DNA of 36,074 nt from an uncultured Bacilli bacterium (GTDB taxonomy: Bacteria; Bacillota_I; Bacilli_A; RF39; UBA660): positions 1 to 36,074 of the forward strand of contig CAKPNP010000009.1 in NCBI GenBank assembly GCA_934169415.1. Reading direction: 5' to 3'. Made by a program: the position numbers and the translations under genes. The notes under the pieces were generated by a model. The model saw only the letters and a list, made by a program, of their open reading frames with translations, was not told where the DNA came from and did no database searches. Each line of letters begins with the position of its first letter. Position 1 is the stretch's first letter. This document shows positions 14,841-23,042 of the stretch, piece after piece.

Positions 14841-14869
14841 ATTATACACAACAAATATATGTTTGTAAA
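14841..14869 (-). promoter_or_regulatory. promoter of uvrA
   Basis: Minus strand TTTACA (14869-14864), 17-base spacer, TATAAT (14846-14841). No LexA-type palindrome is obvious next to it. Confidence 0.65.
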
Positions 14870-14879
14870 CTTTTTTACT

Positions 14880-14910
14880 TAAAAAAGTTCCATTAAGGAA
14901 CTATTTTTTT
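14880..14910 (-). terminator. terminator at the end of the tsa region
   Basis: AGTTCC/GGAACT stem around ATTAA with A-rich and T-rich flanks on both sides; the stop codon (TAG) of the gene at 14901 is inside it. Probably active in both directions. Confidence 0.7.
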
Positions 14911-15380
14911 ACTTTAAATGATTCATAATAACTTAAAACTGTAGTCATATATAAATCTAAATTGTCTTTTAAATTATCTTCTAAAAACTTAGTAAAATAT
15001 TCTTTTTGATCTATCTCATATGTAATACTATTATCAATTCTATATTTATCCATTAATGATATTTCAGGAAATCCTGTTGATATATTATCATAAGATTCTT
15101 TGATTAAATTATTTCCAAAATAAACCTCTTTTTTTACTGGCAAATTATATTTATAATTTTTTTTATAATCACTAACAACTAATCCATTTTCTACTTTTTG
15201 AACTTTTTTACTCATAACTGCTACATTAGAATTATTCTTATATAAATTATATCGATCAATAATAAGCGATACAATTTTATTTTCTAAATTATCCACAGTT
15301 ATTTTTATAATAGTATTTTTCATACAATCATCTAAGTTTTCATTTGATTCTAAATATAATATAAATTCGTTCAACGTCAT
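14901..15380 (-). CDS. uncharacterised protein downstream of tsaD
   Basis: 159 residues from the ATG at 15380, which has an AAGGTGAT site at good spacing; an upstream open extension is rejected because it lies inside the promoter. No known family is recognised. The N-terminal third is helical (MTLNEFILYLESNENLDDCM), the centre is Lys- and Tyr-rich (DYKKNYKYNLPVKKEVYFG) and the C-terminus is helical (EDNLKDNLDLYMTTVLSYYE). No signal peptide. A good promoter (15401-15429) sits between it and tsaD, so it may be transcribed apart from the t6A cluster. No function can be given. Confidence 0.6.
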   Translation of the reverse strand: MTLNEFILYLESNENLDDCMKNTIIKITVDNLENKIVSLIIDRYNLYKNNSNVAVMSKKVQKVENGLVVSDYKKNYKYNLPVKKEVYFGNNLIKESYDNISTGFPEISLMDKYRIDNSITYEIDQKEYFTKFLEDNLKDNLDLYMTTVLSYYESFKVKK

Positions 15381-15400
15381 AATAATCACCTTGCTTAAGT

Positions 15401-15429
15401 ATACTATCACAAAGCAATTAAAATGACAA
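15401..15429 (-). promoter_or_regulatory. promoter of the gene at 14901-15380
   Basis: Minus strand TTGTCA (15429-15424), 17-base spacer, TAGTAT (15406-15401), with TGA before the -10 (extended form). Confidence 0.6.
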
Positions 15430-15440
15430 GCTTTTTTACA

Positions 15441-16439
15441 CTAATTTTCTATACTAATAGAAGCTTTAGCATTTAAATCTAAATCTGCTACTATTCCTTC
15501 TTTATATGCGTAATAAGCTGCAGCACCTATCATAGCTGCATTATCAGTACAATATATTATAGGTGGGAAAGTTAAATTAATATTTTCTATTTCACAAGCT
15601 TTCTCTAGACTTTCTCTTATACCTAGGTTTGCCGATACACCACCTGCTACTATTAAATTTTTAACATTATATTCTTTTAATGCTTTAATTGTTTTTTTAG
15701 TTAATATATCAACAACTCTATTTTGAAATGAACAAGCTAAATCTTCTTTTCTAATAGTATTACCTCTTTGTAGTTCATTATGAGCTAAATTTATTACAGC
15801 AGATTTTAAACCACTAAATGAAAAATTATAACTATTATCATTAAGAGGAATTGGTAAATTATAAGTATCTTTTCCAATATGAGCCATTTTATCTAATTTA
15901 GGACCACCTGGATATGGAATATCTAAAATACGTGCAACTTTATCATAACATTCTCCTACTGCATCATCTAATGTTCCACCAATACGTTTAAAACTATAAT
16001 CCTTTTCCATATATATTAAATCTGTATGACCACCACTTATAACTAAAGCAATAAGGGGAAATTCTAGTCTTTTAACTAAATTATTAGCATATATATGCCC
16101 CTTTATATGATGAACAGGAATTAGTGGTTTATTATATACATAACTTATTGTTTTAGCAGATATTACACCAATTAATAAAGAACCTATTAAACCAGGGCCA
16201 TAAGTAACTGCTATAGCATCTATATCATCCATAGTTAAATTACATTTCTTTAAAGTTTCTTCTAGTACTATAGTTATATTTTCTACATGAGCTCTAGATG
16301 CAATTTCAGGAACTACACCCCCGTATAACTTATGTATATCTATTTGAGATAATATAACAGTTCCTAAATCTTTATAACCATCTTCTATTACACTCATACT
16401 AGTTTCATCACAAGAAGATTCTATTGCAAGTATTTTCAT
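15441..16439 (-). CDS. tsaD: tRNA N6-threonylcarbamoyladenosine synthase, TsaD subunit
   Basis: 332 residues. Starts MKILAIESSCDETS, with the metal-binding His111 and His115 in VHHIKGHIYANN at the family's usual positions, the GPGLIGSL phosphate loop, LVISGGHTDLIY, GECYDKVARIL, and the late CTDNAAMIGAAA metal Asp. TsaD transfers the threonylcarbamoyl group to A37 of tRNAs that read ANN codons, working with TsaB and TsaE, which are encoded just upstream. The start overlaps the stop of rimI by 4 bases. All three bacterial subunits are present; tsaC/ywlC, which makes the activated intermediate, is outside the window. Confidence 0.96.
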   Translation of the reverse strand: MKILAIESSCDETSMSVIEDGYKDLGTVILSQIDIHKLYGGVVPEIASRAHVENITIVLEETLKKCNLTMDDIDAIAVTYGPGLIGSLLIGVISAKTISYVYNKPLIPVHHIKGHIYANNLVKRLEFPLIALVISGGHTDLIYMEKDYSFKRIGGTLDDAVGECYDKVARILDIPYPGGPKLDKMAHIGKDTYNLPIPLNDNSYNFSFSGLKSAVINLAHNELQRGNTIRKEDLACSFQNRVVDILTKKTIKALKEYNVKNLIVAGGVSANLGIRESLEKACEIENINLTFPPIIYCTDNAAMIGAAAYYAYKEGIVADLDLNAKASISIEN

Positions 16440-16813
16440 ATATTACTCCTTTCCATCAAATAACCATCTACACCATTATAATAATTTTTTCTTATATTAA
16501 TAATTTTGAAATCAAACTTTTTATATAAATTAATTGCATTTAAATTTTTAATATTTACTTCTAATGTTATATTATTAAAATTATTAGTAGTAATCATATA
16601 ATTTAATAACTCTGTAGCAACGCCTTTTTTTCTATACTCTTCCTTAACGTAAATATAATTAATTTCCATATTTTCATACATTTTGCTATAATCTAAAAAG
16701 CCTAAAATTTCATTATCTTTTGCATATATAAGTATATGAGAAAAAGCATTCAAGGTAATATTATAGCTAGATAAAGTATTTAAATAGGAAATATCATTAG
16801 TCTCTTTTATCAT
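16436..16813 (-). CDS. rimI: ribosomal-protein-alanine N-acetyltransferase-like GNAT
   Basis: 125-residue GNAT fold. EEYRKKGVATELL (about residues 58-70) gives the acetyl-CoA pyrophosphate loop (R/Q-x-x-G-x-A), and NLNAINLYKKFDFKI gives the C-terminal Asn and Tyr of the RimI type. RimI acetylates the N-terminal Ala of ribosomal protein S18 in E. coli; in Bacillota its target is less certain, but tsaB-rimI-tsaD order is widely conserved. It overlaps tsaB by 17 bases and tsaD by 4. The N-terminal 30 residues are shorter and less typical than usual. The symbol rests largely on the operon context. Confidence 0.78.
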   Translation of the reverse strand: MIKETNDISYLNTLSSYNITLNAFSHILIYAKDNEILGFLDYSKMYENMEINYIYVKEEYRKKGVATELLNYMITTNNFNNITLEVNIKNLNAINLYKKFDFKIINIRKNYYNGVDGYLMERSNI

Positions 16814-17390
16814 TTAATTTTTCTTCCGCCTCTGTATTTTTTAAATAATTAGGAACTAATAAATGTGGATTTTTAGCCTCATCAAATTCGTGTTTTTTAA
16901 TAATTTTTAATAAATCTACATTTAAACAATTATCAACAAATGTATATGTATCATCTATTTTTTCTTTTAAATTTTCTAATAATATATGTGAATCTTTATA
17001 TATTACATTTAAATTATTATCATAAATTCCACCATATACATATCCACGTCTAGCATCTATTATAGGAACTACATATTTAGTATCTACACTAGTTGTAGCT
17101 AAAAATTCTAACTCACTTAATTCTATTAAAGGAATATTTAATAAGTATCCTATAGTTTTAGCTAAAGTTACACCTACTCTAATACCAGTAAAACTACCAG
17201 GACCAGTTACAATAAATATTTTATCTATATCATTTAATTTTAAATTTGCATTAGATAACCCCAAATCTAATATAGACATTATTTTTGATGAAGTTAATGT
17301 ATTATTTAAAGAATTGTAATAAACAATTTTATCATCAACAATTATAGATATTATAAAACTATATGAAGTATCTATAAATAAATATTTCAT
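16797..17390 (-). CDS. tsaB: tRNA threonylcarbamoyladenosine biosynthesis protein TsaB
   Basis: 197 residues, ASKHA fold. N-terminus YLFIDTSYSFIISII, then FIVTGPGSFTGIRVGVTLAKTI, the hallmark of TsaB, and VVPIIDARRGYVYGGIY. TsaB is an inactive TsaD paralogue that dimerises with TsaD and recruits TsaE. The C-terminal part is short and Lys/Glu-rich. Its first codons overlap the end of tsaE by 4 bases and its tail overlaps rimI by 17. Confidence 0.93.
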   Translation of the reverse strand: MKYLFIDTSYSFIISIIVDDKIVYYNSLNNTLTSSKIMSILDLGLSNANLKLNDIDKIFIVTGPGSFTGIRVGVTLAKTIGYLLNIPLIELSELEFLATTSVDTKYVVPIIDARRGYVYGGIYDNNLNVIYKDSHILLENLKEKIDDTYTFVDNCLNVDLLKIIKKHEFDEAKNPHLLVPNYLKNTEAEEKLNDKRD

Positions 17391-17836
17391 AATACAGCCT
17401 CACATAACTCTTCATATTCTTTTCCATGTGGTTTAATAGTTAAAACTCTTTTTTCTTCATCTAAAACTTTAAAATATATATCTAATCTATTGTCTGGTAA
17501 TATTTCTTTTATAGTATCTGCCCATTCAATAATTACGACTCCACCTTTATTAAAATACTCTTCTATTCCAACACCTTCATGATTTCCATCAAGTCTATAT
17601 ACATCCATATGATATAAAGGTAATTCTCCATCATATTCTTTAATTATAGAAAAAGTTGGACTCGTAATCGTATCTTTTATTCCAAGTGAATTAGCAAATC
17701 CTTTAGTAAATACAGTTTTACCACTTCCTAACTCACCATTTAAGCAAATAATCATATTAGGAAATTTTTCAGATTCTAAATTTTCAGCTAATTCAATTGT
17801 ATCAAATTCATCTTTTAAAGTTATTTTGTATTCCAT
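17387..17836 (-). CDS. tsaE: tRNA threonylcarbamoyladenosine biosynthesis ATPase TsaE
   Basis: 149 residues from the ATG at 17836. The longer open frame begins with a GTG that is part of the AAGGTGAT ribosome site, so it is not the start. Walker A is GELGSGKTVFTKG (about 34-46), followed by SPTFSIIKEY, the DVYRLDG strand and VVIIEWAD (Walker B-like) before the C-terminal GKEYEEL. TsaE hydrolyses ATP to reset the TsaBD complex during t6A formation. First gene of the tsaE-tsaB-rimI-tsaD operon. Confidence 0.93.
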   Translation of the reverse strand: MEYKITLKDEFDTIELAENLESEKFPNMIICLNGELGSGKTVFTKGFANSLGIKDTITSPTFSIIKEYDGELPLYHMDVYRLDGNHEGVGIEEYFNKGGVVIIEWADTIKEILPDNRLDIYFKVLDEEKRVLTIKPHGKEYEELCEAVL

Positions 17837-17875
17837 TTCTATCACCTTAATTTATTATATAATAAAATAAATTAA

Positions 17876-17903
17876 AATAAAAGATGATTATTCACCTTTT
17901 ATT
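17876..17903 (-). terminator. terminator of the tyrS operon
   Basis: AATAAAAG pairs with CTTTTATT with an inner TGA/TCA extension; the minus-strand exit is T-rich (TTTTATTTTAATTTATTTTA). The stop codon of tyrS lies in the loop side. Confidence 0.65.
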
Positions 17904-19114
17904 CCCAAATAATATTTTTTCTTACCCTTTCTTACTATTAGCAAACTTCCTAAATGTAACATTTCATCAGTAACAATAGTATTTTCATCAGTTATTTTTT
18001 CACCATTTATTAAAATTGCACCATTTTTTATAAACTCTCTTGCTTCACGTTTAGAAGTACATATATCATTATTTACTAACAAATCTAAAATATTACTATT
18101 TTCAAAATTAAATTGTGGTACACCTTTAAAACCAGTTAAAATCTCTTCTTTTGTTAAATCTTTTATATTACCACTAAATAGACTTTCACTTATAAATAAA
18201 GCTCTATTATATGATTCTTCACCATGTAGGAATGTAATGATGCTCTTAGCAAGTTCTTTTTGAGCAATTCTTAATTCTGGTTTTTCAAAATGTTCTTTTT
18301 CTATTTTTTCTATTTCTTCTTTTGTTAAGAATGTATATATTTTTAAATATTCAATTATCTTTTCATCTTCTGCATTAATTAAAAATTGATATAATTCATA
18401 ACTAGATGTTTTACTTTCATCTAACCATAAAGCATTACCTTCACTTTTACCAAATTTTTTACCTGTAGAATCTGTTACTAAAGGCATAGTAAATGCATAT
18501 GCTTCATTACCAGTTTTTTTTCTAATTAAATCAACGCCTGCTGTAATATTACCCCATTGATCAGATCCAGCTACTTGTAATGTACAATTTTTTTCTTCAT
18601 ATAAATGTAAGAAGTCTAACGCTTGCATAATCATATATGAAAATTCTGTATAAGTAATACCAGTATCTAATCTTCTTCTTATTATATCTTTATCTAACAT
18701 ATAATTGATATTGAAAAATTTACCGTAATCTCTTAAAAAATCTATAAAATTGATATCTTTAGACCAATCGTAATTATTAACAACTTCAAATCCAAATAAT
18801 TCTTTTACTTGTTTTGTTAAACATTTTATATTATTTTCAATTTCACTTACTGGTTTCATTTCTCTTTCAGTAGTTGGACGTGGATCACCTATTCTACCTG
18901 TTGCTCCACCAATTAATAAAATTGGATGATGTCCATAATTTGCTAGACGTTTAGAAATTAAAAAACTAGATAAATGACCAATATGTAAAGAATCTGCAGT
19001 AGGATCTGTTCCTATATAAAAAGTTAATTTTTCATTATTTAATTTTTCTTCTAATTCTGGACTTGTTACATCTTTAATAAGTCCTCTCCATTTTAATTCA
19101 TCGTATAATTTCAT
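17888..19114 (-). CDS. tyrS: tyrosyl-tRNA synthetase
   Basis: 408 residues, class Ic synthetase. Class I HIGH motif in DPTADSLHIGHLSSF (His44-His47), the tyrosine pocket in YTEFSYMIMQALDFLHLY, AGSDQWGNITAG, and KFGKSEGNALW as the KMSKS counterpart, followed by a C-terminal S4-type RNA-binding domain (LVNNDICTSKREAREFIKNG, GEKI). It charges tRNA-Tyr in the cytoplasm. It is the third gene of an operon HAD-deoC-tyrS that begins with a T-box leader at 20463-20667, so tyrosine starvation should raise its expression. deoC ends 8 bases upstream. No sign of damage. Confidence 0.97.
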   Translation of the reverse strand: MKLYDELKWRGLIKDVTSPELEEKLNNEKLTFYIGTDPTADSLHIGHLSSFLISKRLANYGHHPILLIGGATGRIGDPRPTTEREMKPVSEIENNIKCLTKQVKELFGFEVVNNYDWSKDINFIDFLRDYGKFFNINYMLDKDIIRRRLDTGITYTEFSYMIMQALDFLHLYEEKNCTLQVAGSDQWGNITAGVDLIRKKTGNEAYAFTMPLVTDSTGKKFGKSEGNALWLDESKTSSYELYQFLINAEDEKIIEYLKIYTFLTKEEIEKIEKEHFEKPELRIAQKELAKSIITFLHGEESYNRALFISESLFSGNIKDLTKEEILTGFKGVPQFNFENSNILDLLVNNDICTSKREAREFIKNGAILINGEKITDENTIVTDEMLHLGSLLIVRKGKKKYYLGIKGE

Positions 19115-19122
19115 AAATCCTC

Positions 19123-19803
19123 CTAATTTTCACAATCACAATGGTCACAATTACACTTGTGTGTTCCATTCATTATTTCTACACCACTTGAAGTACCTAT
19201 TCTCATAACACCCATATTAATGAATGCCTCTGCATCCTCTAAAGAGTTAATTCCACCACTTGCCTTAATTTCAAGTAAGTCATTTTTACATTTATTTATT
19301 ATTTCTATATCATGAATACTTGCTCCACGAGTACCAAATCCTGTTGATGTTTTAATAAAATTAACGAATGTATCATTACAAATTTCAGTTAATTTTTTTA
19401 TTTCATCATCCTCTAAATAACAAGTTTCAATAATAACTTTTAGTGTTTTGCCATCAATTGCATCCCTTATATCTTCAATTTCTTTTTTAACATACTCAAA
19501 ATCGTTATTTTTAACAGCACCAATATTAATTACCATATCTATTTCATCAGCACCATTATTAACAGCATCAATAGCCTCATATTCCTTAGTAGCTAAAGTT
19601 TGGGCTCCTAATGGAAATCCTACTACAGTATCTACAAGTACAGTTGATCCTTTTAATAATTCTTTAGCAGTCTTTACATATACTGGATTTACACATACAG
19701 ATGCAAAATGATATTTTACTGCTTCTTCACATAATTTTTTAATATCTTCTAATGTAGCATAAGCTTTTAAATTTGTATAATCTATATAACTATTTAATTC
19801 CAT
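19123..19803 (-). CDS. deoC: deoxyribose-phosphate aldolase with Cys-rich tail
   Basis: 226 residues from the ATG at 19803; the open frame reaches a GTG at 19818, but that GTG is inside the AAAGGAGTG ribosome site. The spacing from that site to the ATG is long (about 14). The TIM barrel is complete: IDYTNLKAYAT, VCVNPVYV, VVGFPLGAQ, ADEIDMVIN (Asp89), LKVIIET (Lys122), FIKTSTGFGTRGAS with the Schiff-base Lys151, and IKASGGI. It cleaves deoxyribose 5-phosphate to glyceraldehyde 3-phosphate and acetaldehyde. The last 12 residues, HKCNCDHCDCEN, are unusual for DeoC and look like a metal-binding tail. Confidence 0.93.
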   Translation of the reverse strand: MELNSYIDYTNLKAYATLEDIKKLCEEAVKYHFASVCVNPVYVKTAKELLKGSTVLVDTVVGFPLGAQTLATKEYEAIDAVNNGADEIDMVINIGAVKNNDFEYVKKEIEDIRDAIDGKTLKVIIETCYLEDDEIKKLTEICNDTFVNFIKTSTGFGTRGASIHDIEIINKCKNDLLEIKASGGINSLEDAEAFINMGVMRIGTSSGVEIMNGTHKCNCDHCDCEN

Positions 19804-19808
19804 AATTT

Positions 19809-20453
19809 TTATAAACACTCCTTTAACTCTACTAAACTTTTAATTTGTTTTACTTTAATTTTTTCTTTTGGTACAATCCCTTTTAAATTTAACCAAATTG
19901 CTTCTAATCCAACCTCATAAGCACCTAGTATATCTATATTAAAATTATCTCCTACCATAATACAATCCTCTACTTTTGTATTTCCACAAGCTTTAATAAA
20001 AGCTTCTTTATTAGGTTTATTTAAAACATTATCAGTACCAATTACATCTTTGAAATATTTTAAAATACCATAACCATTTAATCTTTCTTTTTGAGATTTA
20101 GTAAACCAATTAGTTAAAACAACTAATTCATATTTTTTACTTAAATATTCTAAAACTTCTAATAAACCCTCATCTTGTATTTTTGGATAACAATTTTTAA
20201 GATACTCTATCCATACAGTAACAAAGTTAAAAGGTAAATTAAGAGAAGTATATTTTTTAAAAATTTCTAACATATGCTCTTCTTTATATATATTGTAATT
20301 ATTTTCATAATCATCCACAGCTTTTTTTAAATTATATATATCTTTTTCTTCATATTTAATATTGAAATAATCTAAAGTCTTATTTAATGTATCATAATAC
20401 TCACTTTTCCACATAATTAATGTGTTATCTAAATCAAATATTATTTTTTTCAT
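19809..20453 (-). CDS. HAD hydrolase (YjjG/5'-nucleotidase-like)
   Basis: 214 residues from the ATG at 20453, preceded by GGAGGA. A 27-residue upstream open extension is translated from the T-box leader and is not coding. HAD motifs: FDLDNTL (motif I), VVLTNW (motif II), LNKPNKEAF (motif III Lys) and MVGDNFNIDILGAYEVG (motif IV). The helical cap makes it subclass I, close to YjjG-type nucleotidases and phosphoglycolate phosphatase-like proteins. With deoC next to it, a role in deoxynucleotide or deoxyribose phosphate breakdown is plausible. It is the first gene after the T-box and is 5 bases from deoC. Confidence 0.85.
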   Translation of the reverse strand: MKKIIFDLDNTLIMWKSEYYDTLNKTLDYFNIKYEEKDIYNLKKAVDDYENNYNIYKEEHMLEIFKKYTSLNLPFNFVTVWIEYLKNCYPKIQDEGLLEVLEYLSKKYELVVLTNWFTKSQKERLNGYGILKYFKDVIGTDNVLNKPNKEAFIKACGNTKVEDCIMVGDNFNIDILGAYEVGLEAIWLNLKGIVPKEKIKVKQIKSLVELKECL

Positions 20454-20462
20454 ATTTCCTCC

Positions 20463-20667
20463 AAAAAAAATACCTATAACATAAGGACGAGTTTCCCCGT
20501 GGTACCACCTTATTTTATAGATATATCTATACACTTAAACTCTTAACGCGAGTAATCGTTTTGATTCATAATTTGTAACTTATTATGTAATCTTGATTAG
20601 TTTTCATCAACCACTAATTTTCTATATTACCAATTACATAACTATTAATTAATCACTATCAAATGAC
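20463..20667 (-). promoter_or_regulatory. T-box leader, probably tyrosine-specific
   Basis: Minus strand. The T-box antiterminator AAGGTGGTACCACGG ... TCGTCCTT spans 20511-20483, followed by TTTTTTTT (20470-20463) just before the ribosome site. Stem I begins right after the start point: TTTGAT (20663-20658) pairs with ATCAAA (20565-20560), AGTGA follows on the 5' side, and an inner TTATGTAAT/ATTACATAA stem closes the upper part with a GATGAAA loop. A UAC triplet at 20577-20575 lies in the internal loop where the specifier should be, fitting uncharged tRNA-Tyr and the tyrS gene downstream. Termination is by the U8 tract; the exact terminator pairing is not clear by eye. Confidence 0.85.
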
Positions 20668-20673
20668 ATATCA

Positions 20674-20702
20674 AATATAACACATATATTTTATTTAGTC
20701 AA
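20674..20702 (-). promoter_or_regulatory. promoter of the HAD-deoC-tyrS operon
   Basis: Minus strand TTGACT (20702-20697), 17-base spacer, TATATT (20679-20674). It starts directly after the stop codon of the CFI-box gene. Confidence 0.75.
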
Positions 20703-21308
20703 TTATACATTCCATTTTTTTACATATTTCCCGTGCCCAGATGATGTAATTAAAGCTTCATCAACTTCCTCTTTTGTAACACTTTTAGTTATTCCATACC
20801 CACTTACTAATAAAGATGTCATATCAGCATATAATGCTACTGCTTCATCATATCTTTTTTTTTCATATAATTTAATAACATTACAAATTACCATATTATA
20901 TAAATTTTTGGCTATTTGTACTTTATTAGAATCAGTTATAAGCTTAACAGCTATTTCTGGACCTACTACATCATATTCCACTAAAGCTTTTTTATACTTT
21001 TCATTTTGAATCAATATGTTATTTCTAAACTCTCTTAATTTCATCATATCATCTGATTTATCATTTTGTTTTAATATATCAACAACCATAGTAGTAATAA
21101 AACAACCAGATGATCTTTGTGATTCCTCACTTTTTCTTCTTAATGAATCAGCTACACTATCACTTCTACTATATGCACGTGTAAATCTATAACAATCTTG
21201 TTCATTAGCATAATGATACTCTAGTCTTGCTTCACACCAATATTTACAATCATAAGATTTATAACAACTATCTGGATTTAAAAATGTACATTCTGAACAT
21301 GTAGACAT
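20703..21308 (-). CDS. Cys-rich protein with CFI-box C-terminal domain
   Basis: 201 residues. The first 42 are Cys-rich (CSECTFLNPDSC, CKYWCEA, DCYRF), probably one or two zinc sites. Residues 68-130 carry GCFITTMVVDIL, then a MMKLREFRNNIL segment and YDVVGPEIAVKLI, which is the CFI-box-CTERM pattern (CFITT, then LRxFRD, then a GPxIAxxI helix). The rest is helical. The function of this family is unknown. A strong promoter lies 27-54 bases upstream of its ATG, which has an AAAGGGGGA site. It is a single-gene transcript between rbfA and the T-box operon. Confidence 0.75.
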   Translation of the reverse strand: MSTCSECTFLNPDSCYKSYDCKYWCEARLEYHYANEQDCYRFTRAYSRSDSVADSLRRKSEESQRSSGCFITTMVVDILKQNDKSDDMMKLREFRNNILIQNEKYKKALVEYDVVGPEIAVKLITDSNKVQIAKNLYNMVICNVIKLYEKKRYDEAVALYADMTSLLVSGYGITKSVTKEEVDEALITSSGHGKYVKKWNV

Positions 21309-21334
21309 AATATTCCCCCTTTAAATTAGGTAAT

Positions 21335-21362
21335 ATTATATCACAGAAAATATTTATGTCAA
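21335..21362 (-). promoter_or_regulatory. strong promoter of the CFI-box gene
   Basis: Minus strand consensus TTGACA (21362-21357), 16-base spacer ending in TGA, TATAAT (21340-21335): both hexamers perfect and an extended -10. Confidence 0.85.
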
Positions 21363-21363
21363 T

Positions 21364-21705
21364 CTAGTCTTCTTCATGTATTTTTTCAATTATATTTTCG
21401 ATTTTCTTACCATATTCTATTGATTCATCATATACAAACTCTAATTCAGGCGTATGTCTCATTATAACTCTAGAAGATAATTCTTTTCTTATAAATCCTT
21501 TAGCATCATTTAATGCTTTTAAAGTTGTATTTATTTTATTTTTATCAAATACAGTTACATATATTTTAGCATAACTAAGATCAGGGGCTAAATGACAATC
21601 ATTAACTGTTACAAATTTTATATCTTCATCTTTTACTTCATAAGCTAATATATAACTTAATTCTTTAACTATATTACTAGCAATTCTTTGTGTTTTTATA
21701 CTCAT
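21364..21705 (-). CDS. rbfA: ribosome-binding factor A
   Basis: 113 residues, single KH-type domain. TQRIASNIVKELSYILAYEV at the start, VNDCHLAPDLSYAKIYVTVF and the LSSRVIMRHTPELEFVYDES segment, all typical of RbfA. It binds the 30S precursor and helps mature the 5' end of 16S rRNA. It ends with TAG, showing that amber is a normal stop here. It lies 28 bases after the GT-C-like membrane protein gene, rather than directly after infB as in many Bacillota. Confidence 0.94.
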   Translation of the reverse strand: MSIKTQRIASNIVKELSYILAYEVKDEDIKFVTVNDCHLAPDLSYAKIYVTVFDKNKINTTLKALNDAKGFIRKELSSRVIMRHTPELEFVYDESIEYGKKIENIIEKIHEED

Positions 21706-21733
21706 TTTATCACCCTCTCATATATTATACCAT

Positions 21734-22927
21734 TTATGAATTTGTATGTAAATTATTTAATTTTCGAAGTATAACATCAAGTCCAATACTAGACAATATT
21801 ACTTGAAATACTTCTAAACTATAAGCATATCTTGGCATAACTTCTATAAGTAAGTATACAAAAAAATAAGTAATTAATATAAGCGTTGTTATTATTTGTG
21901 TATTATCAAGTTTTTTTAAATTAAATAAACTAACAAATGATAATAAAGTAAAAAATATAATAAATAATTGATTAATATAAGAAAGTATATTATATATTTT
22001 TACATTTTGAATATGACCAATAGACCAAGATAAATCAGAGTTAAGCCATAATATTTTAGATTTTTTTAAAAACAACATAGGAATTTTATCATATTCTTTT
22101 AATCTTTCTAATACTATTTTTTTTGATTCATCTTTATTAAATGCATATCTTTCTGCGTCAATATCACTGTACATACCATTAGTTTCATAATTAAAGCCTA
22201 ATACAAATTTCCAGGTTGGATTCATATTTTTAAGTCCATTAGTACTTATATTGGTTTTAATAAGTATTGTTGAACTTATATTAAATATCATCATATATGA
22301 TATAAAAATTATAACAAAACTAATAAATATGTTTTTATTATGTTTTTTAAATATTAAATATATTGAGTATAATAATATAGAAAAAATAATTACTATTCCT
22401 TCACTTCTTAATATGTTAGCTAATCCTAAGATTAAACCAATTATTATACTTTTAAAAATATATTTTTCATAATCTAAATTTATTAATATGTAAATAGAAA
22501 TTAAAGTTAATAAAGCTGGAAGTATTTGATTAGTCAAAACAGTATTTAATAAAAGTGGAAATAAAAATATTGAATATAAAACACTTACAATTTTTGAAGA
22601 TGTAGAACTTGATATTTTTTTACTTATTAAATATATGAAAACTACTATTAAAGACGAATTAAAAGCATTAATGATTTTTAAAAATACGACATTATTAATA
22701 ACAGATAATAAAATACTTTGATAAACTACATGCCCCATTTGATAAGCCCAGTTAATAAAATATATACTATTTTTATAATTATTTGTACCATTAATAAGTT
22801 CTAATGATGCCTCATACATTGTTTTAAAATCAGATATTATTGGAGTATTTATAGTTAATATAACAATTAATCTAGTTATAAATGAAAATAAGAATAAAAA
22901 TATAATAAAACTATTTGATTTTTTCAT
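21734..22927 (-). CDS. multi-pass membrane protein, GT-C glycosyltransferase-like
   Basis: 397 residues with about ten hydrophobic segments. The first loop after helix one contains ISDFKTMYEASLELI with an acidic residue (about 32), the position of the catalytic Asp in GT-C enzymes; GLANILRSEGIVII in the middle is also typical, and there is a C-terminal soluble loop. GT-C enzymes use polyprenyl-phosphate sugars on the outer face of the membrane. The exact family (PMT-like or ArnT-like) is not clear. It sits between infB, which ends at a terminator, and rbfA, splitting a normally tight pair. No sign of damage. Confidence 0.65.
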   Translation of the reverse strand: MKKSNSFIIFLFLFSFITRLIVILTINTPIISDFKTMYEASLELINGTNNYKNSIYFINWAYQMGHVVYQSILLSVINNVVFLKIINAFNSSLIVVFIYLISKKISSSTSSKIVSVLYSIFLFPLLLNTVLTNQILPALLTLISIYILINLDYEKYIFKSIIIGLILGLANILRSEGIVIIFSILLYSIYLIFKKHNKNIFISFVIIFISYMMIFNISSTILIKTNISTNGLKNMNPTWKFVLGFNYETNGMYSDIDAERYAFNKDESKKIVLERLKEYDKIPMLFLKKSKILWLNSDLSWSIGHIQNVKIYNILSYINQLFIIFFTLLSFVSLFNLKKLDNTQIITTLILITYFFVYLLIEVMPRYAYSLEVFQVILSSIGLDVILRKLNNLHTNS

Positions 22928-22986
22928 CGTATCACCTTTTTAATTATATCATTTTAAGTTGTTAATATAAATATTTAAATTATAAT

Positions 22987-23028
22987 AAAAAAAGATTATA
23001 TTCAAAATCCGAAAATATAATCTTTTTT
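22987..23028 (-). terminator. terminator after infB
   Basis: AAAAAAGATTATAT (22988-23001) pairs with ATATAATCTTTTTT (23015-23028), 14 bp without mismatch. It ends the rimP-nusA-rnpM-infB transcript and could also stop plus-strand transcripts. Confidence 0.85.
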
Positions 23029-23042
23029 AATAAATATATAAA

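Noticed and set aside
20454..20534. 27-residue N-terminal extension of the HAD gene
   Set aside because: It is translation of the T-box antiterminator; the ATG at 20453 has a GGAGGA site.
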